Part shown: in pieces, positions 35,268-44,553 of the stretch
Numbering within the stretch: the first letter of the stretch is position 1
How the letters are laid out: the number at the start of each line of letters is the position of its first letter
Assembly (NCBI GenBank): GCA_018242685.1
Contig: JAFEBM010000012.1
Location: forward strand, 36,925 to 100,924
Origin: Nitrospira sp.
Lineage (GTDB): Bacteria > Nitrospirota > Nitrospiria > Nitrospirales > Nitrospiraceae
Length of the DNA stretch: 64,000 nucleotides
Direction of reading: 5' to 3'
Notes under the pieces: model-generated
What the model was told of the DNA's origin: nothing
Seen by the model: the letters and a program-made list of their open reading frames with translations, nothing else
The model's database searches: none
Program-made: the position numbers and the translations under genes

Positions 35268-36056
35268 TTACGTGGATTCTGCATGGGGAGATTCCGGCTC
35301 AGCGGGAAGACCAGATTCGACGACACCGGCTCGAAGATATTCGCGATTGAGAGTGGCGATGAAACGGACACTGATGCGTTTCGGACAGACGGCTTCGCAC
35401 TCATTTTGATTGCTGCAAGAACCGAATCCTTCCCGATCCACGGCTTCCAGCATCGCTTTCACCCGACGGGTACGTTCGGGCTTCCCTTGCGGCAAGAGCG
35501 CCAAGTGAGACACCTTGGCCCCCACAAACAACGCGGGCGAGGCATTTTTGCAAGCAGCCACACAGGCTCCACAACCGATGCAAGACGCGGCATCCATCGC
35601 GGTTTCAGCCTGGTCCTTACTGATTAACAGGACGTTCCCGTCCACCGCTCCACCGGTATGGGCGGAGATGTATCCCCCGGCTTGCATGATTCGATCCAAC
35701 GCTCGGCGATCCACCACCAAATCCTTAATGATGGGAAAGGCTCGTGCGCGCCACGGCTCGATGATGATGACGGCTCCGTCGGGAAACCGCCGCATGTACA
35801 ACTGACAGGTGGTGATACCGCGGTCCGGGCCATGCGGGATACCATTGATCACCAGCGAACAACTTCCACAAATACCTTCGCGGCAATCCTGCTCGAACGC
35901 CACCGGCTCTTCACCCTTGGCGATCAATCCCTGATTCACGCTGTCGAGCATTTCCAAGAACGACATGCCGGAGCTCACGTCGCGAGCCTCATACGTCACA
36001 AACCGGCCTCCCTCATCCGGCCCCTTCTGCCGCCAAATGTTCAACGTGAATTTCAT
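35268..36056 (-). CDS. sdhB: Succinate dehydrogenase iron-sulfur subunit (type B)
   Basis: A 262-aa protein with 2Fe-2S site [10 protein letters not shown]...C (about 58-81), 4Fe-4S site [13 protein letters not shown] near 150, and 3Fe-4S site [13 protein letters not shown] near 215. Sequence is clearly diverged from FrdB at 28.6 kb. It lies 15 bp after sdhA, closing the sdhCAB operon. Confidence 0.93.
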   Translation of the reverse strand: MKFTLNIWRQKGPDEGGRFVTYEARDVSSGMSFLEMLDSVNQGLIAKGEEPVAFEQDCREGICGSCSLVINGIPHGPDRGITTCQLYMRRFPDGAVIIIEPWRARAFPIIKDLVVDRRALDRIMQAGGYISAHTGGAVDGNVLLISKDQAETAMDAASCIGCGACVAACKNASPALFVGAKVSHLALLPQGKPERTRRVKAMLEAVDREGFGSCSNQNECEAVCPKRISVRFIATLNREYLRAGVVESGLPAEPESPHAEST

Positions 36057-36071
36057 GATGTGGATGGCTGA

Positions 36072-37985
36072 TTACTGATAACTTCTCGTTGTCGGCGGCA
36101 CGAATTCGAAGGCAAGGGGCTCCTTGTGCAAGATGGGTGATGCCCCCTCTCGGTACTCCCATGCGGCCACGTGCGCGAACCGGTTGTCGTCACGTTGCGG
36201 CTCGCCGTCATCCGTCTGATACTCCTCTCGAAAGTGCGCCCCGCATGACTCTTCCCGATGCAACGCATCGTGACACAGCAGCTCGGCGAATTCGAGATAG
36301 TCCGCCACTCGCCCCGCATACTCCAACTCTTGGTTGAAGGCCTCTCCTGATCCCGGAACCATCACACTACGCCAAAATTCTTCCTGTAACGCCGCGATCG
36401 ACGTCAGCGCCGATTTGAGCTCTTCCTCATTTCGAGACATGCCACAGTGATTCCATAACAGCTGACCGACTTCCCGGTGAAACGAGGCAGCCGTTCGACC
36501 GCCCTTTGAATTCAGCAGACGACTGATCCGGCTCGTCACACGCTGAATCGCCGCCCGAGAGTCCTGATGATCTTCTCCAACAGGAGTGAGCTTGGCCGTC
36601 GCCAAATAATGACCGATCGTATACGGTAAGATAAAATAGCCGTCGGCAAGCCCTTGCATGAGCGAGCTGGCTCCGAGCCGATTGGCGCCGTGGTCCGCGA
36701 AGTTCGCTTCACCGATCACAAACAGTCCCGGGATGGTACTCATGAGATTGTAATCCACCCAGAGCCCTCCCATCGTATAGTGCGGCGCCGGATAAATTCG
36801 CATGGGTGCATCGTAAGCATCCTCCCCTGTGATCCGCTGATACATGTCGAAGAGGTTGCCGTAGCGCTCGCGGACCACATCAAGCCCCTGCCGGCCGATG
36901 ACATCGGCGAAATCCAGATATACGCCTTGACCACCTGGACCGACGCCACGGCCTTCATCGCACACGGATTTCACGGCACGAGATGCAATGTCTCTCGGTG
37001 CGAGGTTACCGAACCTTGGGTACCGTCGTTCCAGAAAATAGTCGCGTTCTCCAGCGGGAATGTCGCCCGGACACCGGTGATCCGCCCGCATCGTCGGGAC
37101 CCACAGGCGCCCGTCGTTGCGAAGCGATTCGGACATCAGGGTCAACTTGGCTTGATGTGTGTCCCCCGGTGGAATCGCGGTGGGGTGGATCTGTGTAAAG
37201 CATGGATTCGCGAACGCGGCGCCCTGCTTCCATGCACGATAGGTGGCCGTCACGTTGCTGCCGCTCGCATTGGTCGACAGATAGTACACATTGCTGTAGC
37301 CGCCGGTCGCAAGAACCACGACATGAGCCGTATGGATACTCACTCGTCCCGTGACGAGATCGCGCGCCACGATTCCTCGAACCTGCCCGTCGACCATGAC
37401 AAGATCAAGCATCTCGGTGCGCGGGCGCATGGTGACCTGTCCTCGCTCTACCTGCCAGCAGAGCGCCGAATAGGCGCCTAAAAGAAGCTGCTGTCCGGTC
37501 TGCCCACGACAGTAGAACGTCCGCGAGACTTGGACCCCCCCGAATGATCGATTCGCCAACTGCCCACCGTACTCCCTGGCAAACGGAACGCCGAGCGCCA
37601 CACATTGATCGATGATTTGCATACTCACCTGGGCGAGTCGGTACACATTGGCTTCGCGAGAGCGGAAATCTCCACCTTTGATCGTGTCATAGAACAATCG
37701 GCCCACACTGTCTCCGTCGTCTTGGTAATTCTTGGCGGCATTGATTCCTCCCTGTGCCGCAATGCTGTGGGCGCGGCGAGGACTATCCTGAAAGCAAAAG
37801 CACTCCACCTGATAGCCGAGCTGTCCCAAGGTCGAAGCCGCGCTGGCTCCCGCCAAGCCGGTGCCGACGACGATCACCGTGATTTTCCGCTTGTTATTCG
37901 GACTCACCAATTTTTCGCTGAACCGTCGCCGGTCCCATTTGGTTTCCAGTGGGCCGGGAGGGATTTTCGGATCAAGTTTCATCAT
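36072..37985 (-). CDS. sdhA: Succinate dehydrogenase / fumarate reductase flavoprotein subunit (type B)
   Basis: A 637-aa flavoprotein, longer than the FrdA at 29.4 kb. Features: [20 protein letters not shown] fold, [15 protein letters not shown] with the His for covalent [11 protein letters not shown] and the active-site Arg region. Its length and paired cytochrome b558 gene fit the B-type succinate:menaquinone class. Its start ATG overlaps the sdhC stop (TGA) by 4 bp, so translation is coupled. Confidence 0.93.
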   Translation of the reverse strand: MMKLDPKIPPGPLETKWDRRRFSEKLVSPNNKRKITVIVVGTGLAGASAASTLGQLGYQVECFCFQDSPRRAHSIAAQGGINAAKNYQDDGDSVGRLFYDTIKGGDFRSREANVYRLAQVSMQIIDQCVALGVPFAREYGGQLANRSFGGVQVSRTFYCRGQTGQQLLLGAYSALCWQVERGQVTMRPRTEMLDLVMVDGQVRGIVARDLVTGRVSIHTAHVVVLATGGYSNVYYLSTNASGSNVTATYRAWKQGAAFANPCFTQIHPTAIPPGDTHQAKLTLMSESLRNDGRLWVPTMRADHRCPGDIPAGERDYFLERRYPRFGNLAPRDIASRAVKSVCDEGRGVGPGGQGVYLDFADVIGRQGLDVVRERYGNLFDMYQRITGEDAYDAPMRIYPAPHYTMGGLWVDYNLMSTIPGLFVIGEANFADHGANRLGASSLMQGLADGYFILPYTIGHYLATAKLTPVGEDHQDSRAAIQRVTSRISRLLNSKGGRTAASFHREVGQLLWNHCGMSRNEEELKSALTSIAALQEEFWRSVMVPGSGEAFNQELEYAGRVADYLEFAELLCHDALHREESCGAHFREEYQTDDGEPQRDDNRFAHVAAWEYREGASPILHKEPLAFEFVPPTTRSYQ

Positions 37986-38662
37986 CCGCGTACGATTCCC
38001 AAGAAGATGGCCATGATGATGGCGACATTGCCAAGAACGACCACCAGCGCAACCGTGGGACCAGCAGCCTTGAAGAGTCGGTTGAATGCGGCATGTTCCA
38101 GTCCTAATGTCTGTATGCTGCTGGTGACGGCATGAGTCAGATGCAAGCCCAGCCCCAACTGACCCGCCACGTAGAGCGCCACGATGATCGGATTTTGAAA
38201 GGCATGGACGAGTTTCCCATAGATATCATGATGCCCTCCGACGTCGAGACGATCGACAGCGGAGGGATCGATCACGCCGGCCGTCAGATGTAACAGGTGA
38301 AATACAATGAAGAGCAAGAGCACAAGGCCGGAGGCGGCCATTGTGCGGGACGCAAAGGATGCCTGGCGATATTCGTGGACCGCATAGGCGATCGGACGCG
38401 CATGGCGATTTCGCAAGGTCAACTGGATCGCCAGTACGATATGGAGCGTCGCAAGACTCAACAACCCAATCCGGGTTGTCCAGAGGAGGATCGGCATGTC
38501 TCGAAGAAACGCCGCATAGGCATTGAGCGCATGGGGTCCTTCGAACACCTGAAGATTGCCCAACATATGAAAAATAACATAGATCATGAGCCCCAGCCCG
38601 CTCAGAGCCATGACGACTTTACTGCCGACTGTGGATTGGAAATGGTGAGACGGGCGAGTCAT
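37982..38662 (-). CDS. sdhC: Succinate dehydrogenase cytochrome b558 subunit
   Basis: A 226-aa protein with five membrane helices and the b558-type haem-binding histidines spread over helices (HMLGNLQVF near 31, [12 protein letters not shown] near 78, [11 protein letters not shown] near 122, HAFQNPI, HLTHAV near 175). Type B complex II uses two haems and menaquinone. It heads the sdhCAB operon. No promoter was identified in the 617 bp between it and lpxC. Confidence 0.92.
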   Translation of the reverse strand: MTRPSHHFQSTVGSKVVMALSGLGLMIYVIFHMLGNLQVFEGPHALNAYAAFLRDMPILLWTTRIGLLSLATLHIVLAIQLTLRNRHARPIAYAVHEYRQASFASRTMAASGLVLLLFIVFHLLHLTAGVIDPSAVDRLDVGGHHDIYGKLVHAFQNPIIVALYVAGQLGLGLHLTHAVTSSIQTLGLEHAAFNRLFKAAGPTVALVVVLGNVAIIMAIFLGIVRG

Positions 38663-39279
38663 CCGCGGGCATTATACACCGCTTGGATTACGAAGAATCA
38701 CGAGAACGTTGGAGACATGCCTGATGAACGAAGGGACAGCGTCGTTTGTAGGGTCGTGCTTGCTGATTCGTCACGCGCTAAGAATGTGATCGAGCACGCG
38801 GCAATCGCTTGACTTGGAACTCTCGTTGCTCGGAAGGATTCATTCCCCGGACCAACACGTCGAACACCATGACACAATTCCACCTGCACGTTCACCCGAG
38901 CGACAACATCCTGCTTCAATCATCCCCTTTATTTACCCTGATCCTACGATTAGGAAAGTGCAACGTCATGGGACGGTGTCGATCCCTTCCATATATTTCG
39001 AATGATTTGGACACCATTTGCCCAGTGTCACATCTCTGACCGACTCAACCCATCGGATCTTCATTTTGAGATCTCCATTTTGTGGCTGAACCCTTTCTTG
39101 AAATTGTAGTTTCCTTGAAGAACACAGTTGTGTCTTTTACTATACAGTTATATTTTAAAAAAGTTACTATATTTACCTGTAACATCAAATATATATGATA
39201 ATAACAGTGCGGCACATGAATTGCTTAACTGTGATTCGGTTGACTGTGTTTAAGCATTTGCCTGCATAAGGGAGGACTT
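38663..39279. promoter_or_regulatory. AT-rich upstream region of lpxC with repeated ACAGT motifs
   Basis: A 617-bp gap between divergent sdhC and lpxC. Its first half shows only weak overlapping frames. From about 39118 to 39250 it becomes sharply AT-rich (runs such as TTTTAAAAAAG) and carries AACACAGTTGTG (39121), TATACAGTTAT (39141), AACAGTG (39203), and inverted AACTGTG (39227) and GACTGTGTT (39242). GGGAGG at 39269 is the lpxC ribosome site. It is probably the lpxC promoter and control region. Confidence 0.5.
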
Positions 39280-40209
39280 GTGCGCAATCAACAAACTTTA
39301 GCATCGGCAGTAACCTGTTCTGGTGTGGGACTCCACTCTGGCCAGTCGGCATCGATTACGTTGCGGCCCGCCCCCCCTGACACCGGTGTGGTTTTTGTCA
39401 ATCGCAGAACTGACGTTGATACGTATCTTTCCGCCTCCATTGACCACCGAGTCCCAACCGAATTGTGCACGGCCATCAGCGGCAATGGGTTCCAAGTTCA
39501 GACCATAGAGCATCTGCTATCAGCGTTGTCCGGCCTTCATGTCGACAATGTTTTCGTCCATGTATCGGCAAGCGAAGTTCCGGTCATGGATGGAAGCGCC
39601 GCGCCGTTTGTCAGGTTGATTCAGTCCGTCGGCATCGTCTCCCAGGAGCGAAAGCAGCCGTTTCTTAAAATTATGGCTCCGATCGAAGTGACGGAGGGAT
39701 CGAAGCGTGTTCGGATCGAACCGTCCTCCACCCCAAGAATCACCTATTCCATTCAGTATGAGCATCCTCTGATCAGAACGCAGACCTATGCGTATGATTG
39801 CTCCGTCAACGCATTTGAGAATGAGATTGCCGAAGCCAGGACATTTGGGTTTCTGTACGAAGTCCAAGCATTGTGGGCTCGTGGGCTCGGTAAAGGAGGA
39901 ACCCTGGACAACACCATTGTGCTGTCGGATGACGGGGTCGTCAATGAATCAGGCCTTCGATTCGACGATGAGTTTGTTCGCCACAAGATTCTCGATCTGA
40001 TCGGTGACTTTTCTCTTTTGGGGGTGCCCTTCATCGGTCACATTGTCGCAGACCGATCAGGACATGCACTTCACACTCGGTTGGTTCAACAAATCCTGAC
40101 ACAGACGGAGAAGTGGGTGCTTCTGAACATAGAATCCTCGGGAGCAGAGAAGCGATCAGCCGCTCACGCGCTTCGTCTTCAGCCGGCCGTTGCACTTCAG
40201 GCTTCTTAG
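39280..40209 (+). CDS. lpxC: UDP-3-O-acyl-N-acetylglucosamine deacetylase
   Basis: A 309-aa zinc hydrolase, the committed step of lipid A synthesis. The family's motifs are in order: GVGLHSG (15-21), TIEHLLSAL with zinc His78, VMDGSAAPF, a second zinc pair in RHKILDLIGD near 236 and the catalytic His region GHALHTRLV near 263. GTG start 39280, 5 bp after GGGAGG. A large hairpin follows the stop. It is the only lpx gene here, as is common for unlinked lpxC. Confidence 0.95.
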   Translation: MRNQQTLASAVTCSGVGLHSGQSASITLRPAPPDTGVVFVNRRTDVDTYLSASIDHRVPTELCTAISGNGFQVQTIEHLLSALSGLHVDNVFVHVSASEVPVMDGSAAPFVRLIQSVGIVSQERKQPFLKIMAPIEVTEGSKRVRIEPSSTPRITYSIQYEHPLIRTQTYAYDCSVNAFENEIAEARTFGFLYEVQALWARGLGKGGTLDNTIVLSDDGVVNESGLRFDDEFVRHKILDLIGDFSLLGVPFIGHIVADRSGHALHTRLVQQILTQTEKWVLLNIESSGAEKRSAAHALRLQPAVALQAS

Positions 40210-40265
40210 CCTATAGAGTTTTTCTTTCCGGTAGGACGCTCTTCTCATCCAGAACATTACAGCAT

Positions 40266-40303
40266 GGTGCGTCGGGGGTAAGTGGCCTCACCCCCGACGT
40301 ACC
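40266..40303. terminator. Strong hairpin downstream of lpxC
   Basis: Arms GGTGCGTCGGGGGT (40266-40279) and ACCCCCGACGTACC (40290-40303) pair over 14 positions with one G-T wobble, around a 10-nt loop. It lies 57 bp after lpxC. No T-run follows, so termination is not certain; it may also be a repeat element. Confidence 0.55.
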
Positions 40304-40317
40304 AAACATGGCTGGGA

Positions 40318-40355
40318 TTACTTCTACTTCTACTTCTACTTCTTCTTCTTCTTCG
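40318..40355. repeat. TTCTAC/TTC microsatellite
   Basis: About 38 bp of near-perfect triplet repeat (TACTTC units giving way to TTC), between the lpxC hairpin and the HARE-HTH stop. Not in an identified coding frame, though on the minus strand one frame reads a lysine-rich tail (KKAAKKKKK). Confidence 0.8.
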
Positions 40356-40423
40356 CTGCCTTCTTTGTTGCCAAGAGTCTCACCCCCCTTCGCAGTATCA
40401 AGTTAGGTCCACTACCTGATCGG

Positions 40424-40939
40424 CTATACGGCCTGAATGAGCATGTCGTCCAAGGCTTCGAACGTATTGGGACCGACTTTTCTGAAGCGTTTATCGCGCT
40501 TGAGCGACGTCGCAATCGACGTGAGCGGCGTTTTCCCTTTGATCTGTAACCCGCCTTCGATTAAACGCTGCACCAGTTCCTTCGCGTGCATCGCCCGATT
40601 CGATTCACGAAGGATTTCATAGGCAGCTTGAGGGACGCTCTTCCCCACGTATTTGCTTCGACCGAGAAGAATCTCCCGTGATTGATCAGTGACGTCCATA
40701 ACGGGTACAGGTCGAATCCCTTTGGAATCATCCGTTGTAATGATCTGGTTGGAGAGACTGGCAAGCTTGGCCTTGTCGGCCTCGACACGATAGAGGGTTT
40801 CAGCAAGCTCAAGGTATTTTTTAATAGTGGCGATTTCGTCATCAAGTCGGCGACGCTTCTTCTCTAGTTCCTGGAACCGGCTCTTGTACGCGTTGATCCG
40901 TTGCTCTAAACCAACGAGAATATCTGTTAATTCCTCCAC
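40424..40939 (-). CDS. HARE-HTH domain protein
   Basis: A 171-aa protein. An N-terminal coiled coil (~1-65, VGLEQRINAYKSRFQELEKKRRRLDDEI) leads into a C-terminal HARE-type winged helix (~100-165: KSVPQAAYEILRESNRAMHAKEL, FRKVGPNTFEAL). HARE-HTH modules bind DNA and occur in restriction enzymes and RNA-polymerase delta subunits; a stand-alone coiled-coil form may be a chromatin or transcription factor. The start is GTG 40939 with GGAG upstream, and a clear sigma-70 promoter precedes it. Confidence 0.82.
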   Translation of the reverse strand: MEELTDILVGLEQRINAYKSRFQELEKKRRRLDDEIATIKKYLELAETLYRVEADKAKLASLSNQIITTDDSKGIRPVPVMDVTDQSREILLGRSKYVGKSVPQAAYEILRESNRAMHAKELVQRLIEGGLQIKGKTPLTSIATSLKRDKRFRKVGPNTFEALDDMLIQAV

Positions 40940-40966
40940 AATCTCCTCATAAGAAGCATGCTTGCT

Positions 40967-40995
40967 TTATAGCATTGCTTGTAAACTCTGTCAAG
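40967..40995 (-). promoter_or_regulatory. Consensus sigma-70 promoter for the HARE-HTH gene
   Basis: On the minus strand: TTGACA (complement of 40990-40995), a 17-bp spacer, then TATAAA (complement of 40967-40972). The spacing is ideal, and the hexamers match the consensus at 11 of 12 positions. The GTG start lies 27 bp further on, leaving a short leader with its ribosome site. Confidence 0.7.
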
Positions 40996-41077
40996 ACTTA
41001 TTATTCGAATCATACATTGACTATTATGTTTAGTTTGTTACAGGCAAGTAATCCTTTCCTAGATCATGTTGATAAGC

Positions 41078-41093
41078 CTTGTACTGGTACAAG
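41078..41093. promoter_or_regulatory. 16-bp palindrome in the divergent spacer
   Basis: CTTGTAC-TG-GTACAAG is a perfect 7+7 inverted repeat with a 2-bp centre, about 50 bp before the inositol-monophosphatase start and 105 bp upstream of the HARE-HTH promoter. Its form is that of a dimeric repressor site; the binder is unknown. Confidence 0.45.
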
Positions 41094-41141
41094 TCGCATG
41101 ATTTCCTCAATTCGACGGTTCGATCATGCTACAATCAGACG

Positions 41142-41951
41142 GTGCCGATTCCTCACGAACCAATCTCGCATGACGCGCTCCTCGAAATAGCGGTCGCCGC
41201 CGGCCAAGAAGCCGGTGCCCTGCTGGTTCAATATGCCGAGGCCGGTTTCCACATCGAGTATAAGAATCCGATCAATCTAGTCACTGACGCAGATCGTGCT
41301 GCCGAGCAGTGTGTCATCGAGCGTATTAGGGCTCATTTTCCAACCCATCGGTTCTTGGCCGAAGAACAAGGTCGCCTCGAAAAGACGCAGTCGCCTTATC
41401 TGTGGATCATCGATCCGCTGGATGGGACGACTAATTTTGCGCATGGCTATCCAACCTACTGCGTCTCCATCGGCCTCGAGTACGAAGGTCACTGTGTGCT
41501 TGGCCTAGTCTTTGATCCCACGCGGAATGACCTGTTCACGGCCATTGAACATCGGGGTGCGCGCTTGAACGGTCGCCCCATCCATGTGTCCAATACAATG
41601 GTTCTCGACAGCAGCCTGTTGGTGACAGGCTTCGCCTATGACATCAGAGAAACGCCGCGAAATAATCTCGATCATTTTTCCAATTTTGCCCTCAAGGCCC
41701 AGGGACTCAGGAGAACGGGGTCTGCGGCATTGGACCTCTGCTATGTGGCGGCAGGACGCTTCGATGGATTCTGGGAAGTCCGGCTCAATCCATGGGATAT
41801 GGCGGCGGGGTCGGTGATTGTGCGGGAGGCCGGCGGACGGCTGACCGATTTTAGCGGGAAAGACCTCTCAATTTATGGACAGGAACTCGTGGCAAGTAAT
41901 GGGCAGATCCACGACGCCATGCTCGCAGTCCTCAACCAAGAGACCCCTTGA
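41142..41951 (+). CDS. Inositol-1-monophosphatase family protein
   Basis: A protein of about 269 aa of the IMPase/FBPase fold. The metal-binding signatures are present: EEQG (~65), the DPLDGTTNFAHG motif near 86, and the C-terminal WDMAAGSVIVREAGG. It removes phosphate from inositol or related sugar phosphates; members also include the rRNA-processing factor SuhB. GTG 41142 is chosen; the ATG at 41079 sits in the palindrome and adds an odd N-terminus. Substrate unknown. Confidence 0.88.
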   Translation: MPIPHEPISHDALLEIAVAAGQEAGALLVQYAEAGFHIEYKNPINLVTDADRAAEQCVIERIRAHFPTHRFLAEEQGRLEKTQSPYLWIIDPLDGTTNFAHGYPTYCVSIGLEYEGHCVLGLVFDPTRNDLFTAIEHRGARLNGRPIHVSNTMVLDSSLLVTGFAYDIRETPRNNLDHFSNFALKAQGLRRTGSAALDLCYVAAGRFDGFWEVRLNPWDMAAGSVIVREAGGRLTDFSGKDLSIYGQELVASNGQIHDAMLAVLNQETP

Positions 41952-42010
41952 TATACAGAATGACGCAGAATACAGTATGCCGTGTGAACGATTTACACTG
42001 AGGATTACTT

Positions 42011-42292
42011 ATGGCGAGGGCTTTCCCTCCTTCTGAACAACCGGACAAGTCGGCGTCCAACGATAGTTCTGCTGACCCGGCCTGGGATGTGGAACTGCTG
42101 CGTGTGCTGGTCAGCCGCAAGGGAACACAAGTCGAGGCCCAATGGGCGATCCATCCGCAATTGAAGCAAGACCTGCTGCCCAATGAATGGCAAGAAGTGA
42201 TGGACCTGATGGCGAGGGCCACCGACATCGTCGGTAATCGCTTTTCCAAAGCCCTATCTGAAGCCGACCCCATGCCTCCGGGCAATGCCTGA
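42011..42292 (+). CDS. Small conserved hypothetical protein
   Basis: A 93-aa soluble protein with a disordered N-terminus (PPSEQPDKSASNDSS) and a helical C-terminal half (WDVELLRVLVSRKGTQ, NEWQEVMDLMARATDIVG). GAGGATT precedes ATG 42011. Not recognised; it lies between the phosphatase and the AhpD-like gene, all on the plus strand. Confidence 0.6.
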   Translation: MARAFPPSEQPDKSASNDSSADPAWDVELLRVLVSRKGTQVEAQWAIHPQLKQDLLPNEWQEVMDLMARATDIVGNRFSKALSEADPMPPGNA

Positions 42293-42348
42293 TTGCTCCA
42301 CCGCTCCGTTTTTTCTTTTTCACACTAAAGTCGACCTGGGAGGTTCGT

Positions 42349-42681
42349 ATGGATTCGTATTATCACACACATGATCTAGGCAAGTTTTCTGACCTTGGGA
42401 AAGGAAACAAAGCCCTCTGGGAGAAGTTTATGGGCTACTACGAAGCGGTGTTCGCCGAAGGCGCGCTGACCGAACGGGAAAAGGCACTCATTGCACTGGC
42501 CGTTGCCCATACTGTGCAATGCCCCTACTGCATTGATGCCTACACTCAGGCGTCGCTGGAAAAGGGATCGAATGTAGAGGAAATGACCGAAGCGGTCCAC
42601 GTCGCCTGCGCGATCCGCGGTGGCGCATCGCTAATTCACGGCGTGCAGATGAGAAACGTGGCAGAGAAGCTGTCGATGTGA
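42349..42681 (+). CDS. Carboxymuconolactone decarboxylase (AhpD-like) protein
   Basis: A 110-aa protein of the AhpD fold. The redox motif is CPYC (HTVQCPYCIDAYTQ), with upstream acidic residues (EREKALIALAVAH) and a C-terminal helix. It closely recalls the peroxidase-like proteins linked to arsenosugar synthesis, but no arsenic genes are here. Likely peroxidase or disulfide reductase; substrate unknown. ATG 42349 with GGGAGG upstream. It converges with the first FGE-like gene. Confidence 0.88.
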   Translation: MDSYYHTHDLGKFSDLGKGNKALWEKFMGYYEAVFAEGALTEREKALIALAVAHTVQCPYCIDAYTQASLEKGSNVEEMTEAVHVACAIRGGASLIHGVQMRNVAEKLSM

Positions 42682-42716
42682 GGGTATCCCATCGTTCAAG
42701 GACCCAAGCGTAAAGC

Positions 42717-43859
42717 TTATTTGGGAACGTCCTGGGCGCAACGGAACCCGATATTGTCGAGCCGAAACGTGGGCGAGAGCCTGAGTCGGTACGAGGATCG
42801 AACGTAGAGCGGAGCCGAGTCCCAGGCCCCACCGCGGACCACACGTTTTTCACCACTCGAAGGCCCTGTCGGAGTACGCTCTCGGCTCTTGGCGTCAGAG
42901 CCCCCGTCCGACCAATCCGCCACCCATTCCCACACGTTGCCTGCCATATCGTAAACACCGTAGGGGCTTGTCCCTCCTTCAAAGGATCCGACGTCGGTCA
43001 GGTCCCTATAGTGGTTAGAATCACAACAGTGGTCGAAATTTGCCCATTGTTGACTGGGTTCCTCATTCCCCCAGGGATACAGACGTTGGTCGGTCCCTCG
43101 CGCCGCTTTTTCCCATTCGGCTTCGGTGGGCAAGCGTTTCCCTGCCCAAGAGCAGTAGGCGACAGCGTCATTCCAGTCCACCCCCACCACCGGCTTGCGT
43201 TCATGCTGCGTCAGGACCTCTTCAGACCAATACTTTGGCGCGGATCGTTTCGTCTCTTGAAAGAATTTGGCGTAGCGAGCGGTGGTTACCTCATATTGGT
43301 CGATAGAGAAGGCATCCAGATGCACCGTATGGGCCGTCCGCTCATCCTTGGCTGCCATCTTGTCATCCTGGCGCGCCCCCATCATGAACTCCCCAGCCGA
43401 CACCAGGGACATTGGGGCGGGTCCAGGGTCCGGCGTCATCTCTTCGCTCTGGGTTGACGGAATCCTCGTGATAATAGAAGAAGGGATAGGCGACAAGATC
43501 CATTGCCCCGCAAATGCTCCCACGACCACAAGCAAGCCCGCTCCGATGAAGAAGTATGACGGTGACTGCTTTGATCGTGCTGCACGAGTCGATGCACCAG
43601 GCTGGTCTTCATCTAATTCCAACGGTGGATCGGCTTCTGGATTTTTTGTTGTGCTCTCAGGAGAGAAGGACCCTACCGGCACGTCCAGCACCTCGAAGCG
43701 GGACGTCTCCGTGGACGACTCCTGTTCAAACGGACCACGGGCAATCTCCGGCTCGTCTGTGTTATCCACCGGCGGCTGCCGGTCAGTAACGGCGCCTGTG
43801 GGCGGTGGCTGCAGGCCATGCGTTAAAGAAGGTTGTTGATCCTCAGATTTCGAAGGCAT
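42717..43859 (-). CDS. Formylglycine-generating-enzyme-like (SUMF1) protein, membrane-anchored
   Basis: A 380-aa protein. An N-terminal cytoplasmic, acidic, disordered ~105 residues precedes one membrane helix (YFFIGAGLLVVVGAFAG), a linker and an FGE-sulfatase domain (~155-378: GEFMMGARQDD, RLPTEAEWEKAARG, GNVWEWVADWSD, RVVRGGAWDSAP, GFRCAQDV). Classical FGE has Cys residues for copper; those are not evident, so it may be a carbohydrate- or protein-binding relative rather than an enzyme. A second member lies at 46.9 kb. Confidence 0.87.
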   Translation of the reverse strand: MPSKSEDQQPSLTHGLQPPPTGAVTDRQPPVDNTDEPEIARGPFEQESSTETSRFEVLDVPVGSFSPESTTKNPEADPPLELDEDQPGASTRAARSKQSPSYFFIGAGLLVVVGAFAGQWILSPIPSSIITRIPSTQSEEMTPDPGPAPMSLVSAGEFMMGARQDDKMAAKDERTAHTVHLDAFSIDQYEVTTARYAKFFQETKRSAPKYWSEEVLTQHERKPVVGVDWNDAVAYCSWAGKRLPTEAEWEKAARGTDQRLYPWGNEEPSQQWANFDHCCDSNHYRDLTDVGSFEGGTSPYGVYDMAGNVWEWVADWSDGGSDAKSRERTPTGPSSGEKRVVRGGAWDSAPLYVRSSYRLRLSPTFRLDNIGFRCAQDVPK

Positions 43860-44007
43860 ACCAATGATCTATACAAGATCCGGCATCAACACTCCACACC
43901 GCATTCTCTTCCTCATGCTTGCCCCACGTCGACTTGATTGGTAACTTTATCCAGATCGCCACGACGGACTTCGCTGTCTAGGAGCTATTTCGAGACGCGG
44001 GATTGTG

Positions 44008-44093
44008 CTTCGACCGGCTCAGCACGGGCGGAACACTCGAACACGTGCGCAAAAATCCTCTCTCGCCCTGGGCTTGTCGAAGGGCGAGCGGAC
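44008..44093. repeat. REP-like inverted pair
   Basis: CTTCGACCGGCTCAGCACGG (44008) and the complement of CCTGGGCTTGTCGAAGG (~44074-44090) are inverted variants of one 20-bp element, a form widespread in bacterial REP sequences. They sit in the 264-bp gap between the first FGE-like start and the pterin dehydratase stop, which shows no convincing gene. Confidence 0.5.
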
Positions 44094-44123
44094 TATCTCA
44101 GGAATGTAAGTGAGGACGCTGCG

Positions 44124-44471
44124 CTAGGTACCTGCCTTGAACGGTTCGAATTCCCGATCAGCCTTGGCCGCCAGGTAAAAGTCGCTTTCTGTCAGCCCGC
44201 TGATCTTATGCGTCCAGATCTCGATTTTGCACTTCCCCCAGGCAAGATACAAATCGGGGTGATGACCTTCCGCCTCAGCAACCGCGCCGACCTTGTTCAC
44301 AAACTCAAGCGCCTGCGCAAAATCCTTGAACGTGTACAACCGCTCAAGATGTCCTTGCCCGTTCAGTGACCATCCTCGGCCCAGCTCTTTCAATAATGCC
44401 TGAGCGCGATCGTTCGGCAACGGCGGCACCCCGCCACGACAGGGAATACATTTATTATCGGCAAGACCCAT
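44124..44471 (-). CDS. phhB: Pterin-4-alpha-carbinolamine dehydratase
   Basis: A 115-aa enzyme that regenerates dihydrobiopterin from the carbinolamine formed by aromatic amino-acid hydroxylases; also implicated in molybdopterin or folate-related chemistry. The catalytic block EGHHPDLYLAWGKCKIEIWTH is intact (paired His and a third His). Phenylalanine hydroxylase is not visible in the window. ATG 44471, preceded by AAGGAGG. Confidence 0.92.
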   Translation of the reverse strand: MGLADNKCIPCRGGVPPLPNDRAQALLKELGRGWSLNGQGHLERLYTFKDFAQALEFVNKVGAVAEAEGHHPDLYLAWGKCKIEIWTHKISGLTESDFYLAAKADREFEPFKAGT

Positions 44472-44553
44472 AACATCCTCCTTGCGAGAAAAAACTACTG
44501 AAACATTGTAAAGGGGCTCTCAGGAGAGAAACAAGCCAAAGAGCAGTGCGGGC

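Noticed and set aside
43938..44369. Plus-strand 143-codon frame
   Set aside because: Runs antisense through the pterin dehydratase and repeat; no ribosome site.
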